A stretch of 37,526 nucleotides of DNA from Sphingomonas endophytica (GTDB lineage: Bacteria; Pseudomonadota; Alphaproteobacteria; Sphingomonadales; Sphingomonadaceae): contig NZ_LDTB01000038.1 in assembly GCF_001476895.1 (NCBI RefSeq), forward strand, positions 1-37,526, given 5' to 3'. The number at the start of each line of letters is the position of its first letter. Positions within the stretch are counted from its first letter, which is position 1. The notes under the pieces are model-generated. The model searched no databases. It had not been told where the DNA came from and saw nothing but the letters and a program-made list of their open reading frames with translations. The translations under genes were made by a program, and so were the position numbers. This document shows, in pieces, positions 35,791-37,526 of this stretch.

Positions 35791-37526
35791 AATCGCGCTA
35801 GCGCTTCCGCCGCGATCATCCGCGCCTCACCCTCCAGCCCGACCGCGCGCAGCGACGCGACGATGCGATAGAGCGCGGCCGGCGGGACATGCGCCCAGCC
35901 GCTGGCCTGCATCCCCACCGCCGCGAGCAACAGGACGGTGCCGGGTTGCCGATCCTCGGCGGCGCGCTCGATCGCGCGCGTCCAGGCGTTCTCCGCCGCG
36001 ATCGGCACGCCGAGCCTTTCCGCGAGCGCGGGCACCTCACCGGCGGGAATCCGTTCCAGCCCGGCCATGCCGGCGAGGAACATCTGCCGCTTGCGATCGG
36101 CGAGGCCGCCCTGCGGCGCGTAATCGGTGACGACCGACGACGGAAGCTGCGTGATCGCATCCGGATCGGCCAGCAGCAGCATCGCCCAGCCGTCGCTGCC
36201 GACCGGCACCGCGCCCTGCCAGCGCTGCGCGGTGCGATCCAGCCCCGCCGACAACATCGCGGCGATCAGCCGGTCGGCCCGCTTCTCGCCATTGGCGGCG
36301 GGCAGGCGCGCGGCGGCGCGCGCGGTCAGGATCAGCCGTGCATAACGGGTCGCGGGATCATCCGCGCCGTCCCACAGCTTCGCCATGGCCCCGATGCGCG
36401 CGGCACGATCCGCCCCGACATAGGCGTCGCGCAGCGTCGCGACGGTGGCGGACAGCGCGGGCGGCACGTCGGTGCCGTCCGCCAGCGCCGAATAGAGATC
36501 GACCAGCGCGCTGTTCGACAATATCCCCATCGCGGCGGCGCGCTCGGCCACGGCGGCGCGCTCCGCCAGCGGGATCGCCGGGGCCAGCGCCTGCCACGCG
36601 CGCACCTGCGGCCCCACGGTGGCATAGAGTTCGTCGGGGATCGCCACCCCGGTGGCGGTGGCGAGGCCGAAGCGCCAGGCGGTGAGCTGTACCACCGGCG
36701 CCCAGTCGATCGAGATCGCCTGCCGGCTGTCGAGCCCGGCGCCCATCACCTTCTGCGCCAGTTGCAGGTCGATCCCGCTCGCGACGCGGCGCCGCCGGAC
36801 GTCGGCGATCAGCGGCTGGGCACGCGCCGCCCCGGTCAGTCCGGCGCACATCGCGCGCGCGACGACCCAGCCGCGCTCGCCGTCGCCCGCCGCGTCGGCC
36901 AGCGGACACATGGCGCCGGGATCGGCGGTGGCGAGCGCGGCCTGCATCCACACCGCGCGCAGCTTGGGCGTAACGCGCTCGCTGTCGACCGCCTGCGCCA
37001 CGGCGCGCGCCGACACCGACTCGCCCATCCGCAGCAACAGCCATGCGCGCTCGGCGGCAAAGTCCGCGCCGTTGACGCCGCGCGGCGTATCGACCTGCGC
37101 CACCAGCAATCGCCGCAATCCGATCGACAGCCAGCGCGACGGCAGCGGCGCGGACAGATAGCGCATCAGCCGCTCGACATAGCGGCCGTCCGCCGCCCCG
37201 AAGGCGTCACGCGCGAAGCTCTGATCGGCGCCGACCGTGGCCAGCGACCGGCGCGCGAACGACGGCAGGACATAACGCGGGGTCGGCACCGGGGTCGGCG
37301 ATGCGCCGACCGTCGGCGATGGGATCGGCGACGGCACCAGCGGCGACGGCGGAGCAGCCGGCGCGGTCACGCCGGCGCGCGGCGCGCCGGTCGCGGCCGG
37401 TGCCGGGGCGGGCGCGGGTGCCGGCGCGGCGCCGGGGTCGCCGAAGCCGGGCGGCAACAACGATTCGGGCCGATCCTGCGCGAAGGCGGCGGCGGCCAGG
37501 CCGAGCGCCGCCTTCGCGCAGGATCG
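35787..37526 (-). CDS. Exported alanine-rich helical protein, 5' end cut by window
   Basis: The frame stays open to the end of the window with no clear start, so the gene continues beyond base 37526. The first visible residues include KAALGLAAAAFAQDRPESL, a signal-peptide end with likely cleavage after AFA. A linker of Ala-Pro and Ser/Pro/Thr repeats (about 37270-37440) follows, then about 500 residues of helical, Ala-rich sequence with short repeated helices (for example RAWLLLRMGESVSARAVAQ) that look like a TPR or similar superhelix. I recognise no enzyme motif. It probably sits in the periplasm. Its stop overlaps the GTG of the recombinase gene, so the two are likely co-transcribed. Confidence 0.8.
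   Translation of the reverse strand, partial: RSCAKAALGLAAAAFAQDRPESLLPPGFGDPGAAPAPAPAPAPAATGAPRAGVTAPAAPPSPLVPSPIPSPTVGASPTPVPTPRYVLPSFARRSLATVGADQSFARDAFGAADGRYVERLMRYLSAPLPSRWLSIGLRRLLVAQVDTPRGVNGADFAAERAWLLLRMGESVSARAVAQAVDSERVTPKLRAVWMQAALATADPGAMCPLADAAGDGERGWVVARAMCAGLTGAARAQPLIADVRRRRVASGIDLQLAQKVMGAGLDSRQAISIDWAPVVQLTAWRFGLATATGVAIPDELYATVGPQVRAWQALAPAIPLAERAAVAERAAAMGILSNSALVDLYSALADGTDVPPALSATVATLRDAYVGADRAARIGAMAKLWDGADDPATRYARLILTARAAARLPAANGEKRADRLIAAMLSAGLDRTAQRWQGAVPVGSDGWAMLLLADPDAITQLPSSVVTDYAPQGGLADRKRQMFLAGMAGLERIPAGEVPALAERLGVPIAAENAWTRAIERAAEDRQPGTVLLLAAVGMQASGWAHVPPAALYRIVASLRAVGLEGEARMIAAEALARL
37471..37526. repeat. Perfect 21-base inverted repeat at the window end
   Basis: CGATCCTGCGCGAAGGCGGC G (37471-37491) is the exact reverse complement of 37506-37526, with a 14-base spacer. 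The right arm ends on the last base of the window. It lies in the signal-peptide coding region of the exported protein. It may be a genuine hairpin or a fold-back artefact at a contig end. Confidence 0.85.

Noticed and set aside
34060..35871. 603-codon plus-strand frame opposite accA and xerD
   Set aside because: Composition typical of an antisense shadow, while both minus-strand genes have full motif sets.

Overview
The window looks like a chromosomal segment of an alphaproteobacterium of the Sphingomonas group. This is inferred from the very high G+C content, the chvI-chvG-hprK-rapZ-EIIA-HPr gene chain, a cckA homologue, and two families of short palindromic intergenic repeats that resemble those common in sphingomonads. 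No rRNA, tRNA, CRISPR array, insertion sequence, prophage or replication origin was found. Most genes are core housekeeping genes packed tightly, many joined by ATGA or GTGA overlaps.

Layout. 1-7200: the first codons of guaB, then pckA (minus strand), divergent from a plus-strand chain chvI, chvG, hprK, rapZ, a mannose-type EIIA gene, ptsH and a SpoU-type RNA methyltransferase gene. The chain links an envelope two-component system to a regulatory phosphotransferase branch. 7200-14900: an AAA ATPase gene and rmuC, recR-def, the divergent fmt-truA pair, then an Fe-S RNA methyltransferase gene overlapping truA tail to tail, and a bifunctional NAD(P)HX repair gene. 14900-19100: ilvD and a secreted S9 peptidase, bounded by palindromic repeats. 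19100-26750: a minus-strand run of dapA, an unrecognised gene, smpB, a DUF2062 membrane protein gene, a secreted M13 metallopeptidase gene, cckA and a lone receiver-domain gene. 26850-29700: a lytic transglycosylase gene and uppP, both in peptidoglycan metabolism.

29700-30160 holds no intact gene but carries the decayed remains of an Mrp antiporter subunit F gene and possibly the start of subunit G. 30165-33390 is a vitamin B12 uptake operon (btuF-btuC-btuD type) preceded by a clear cobalamin riboswitch that begins at the mutT stop codon. 33420-37526: a possible tiny membrane protein gene, a lone Flp-type pilin gene with a strong terminator, accA, a Xer-type recombinase gene, and a large exported protein gene cut by the window edge, where a perfect inverted repeat ends exactly at the last base.

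I did not find a clear new multi-gene system. The best leads are: the unrecognised, less GC-rich gene between dapA and smpB; a RapZ whose Walker A lysine is valine; the riboswitch with a hairpin that would hide the btuF ribosome binding site; the mrp gene fossils; and the 61-base coding overlap of truA with its convergent neighbour. Protein identities rest on motifs and recalled family sequences, not on database searches.
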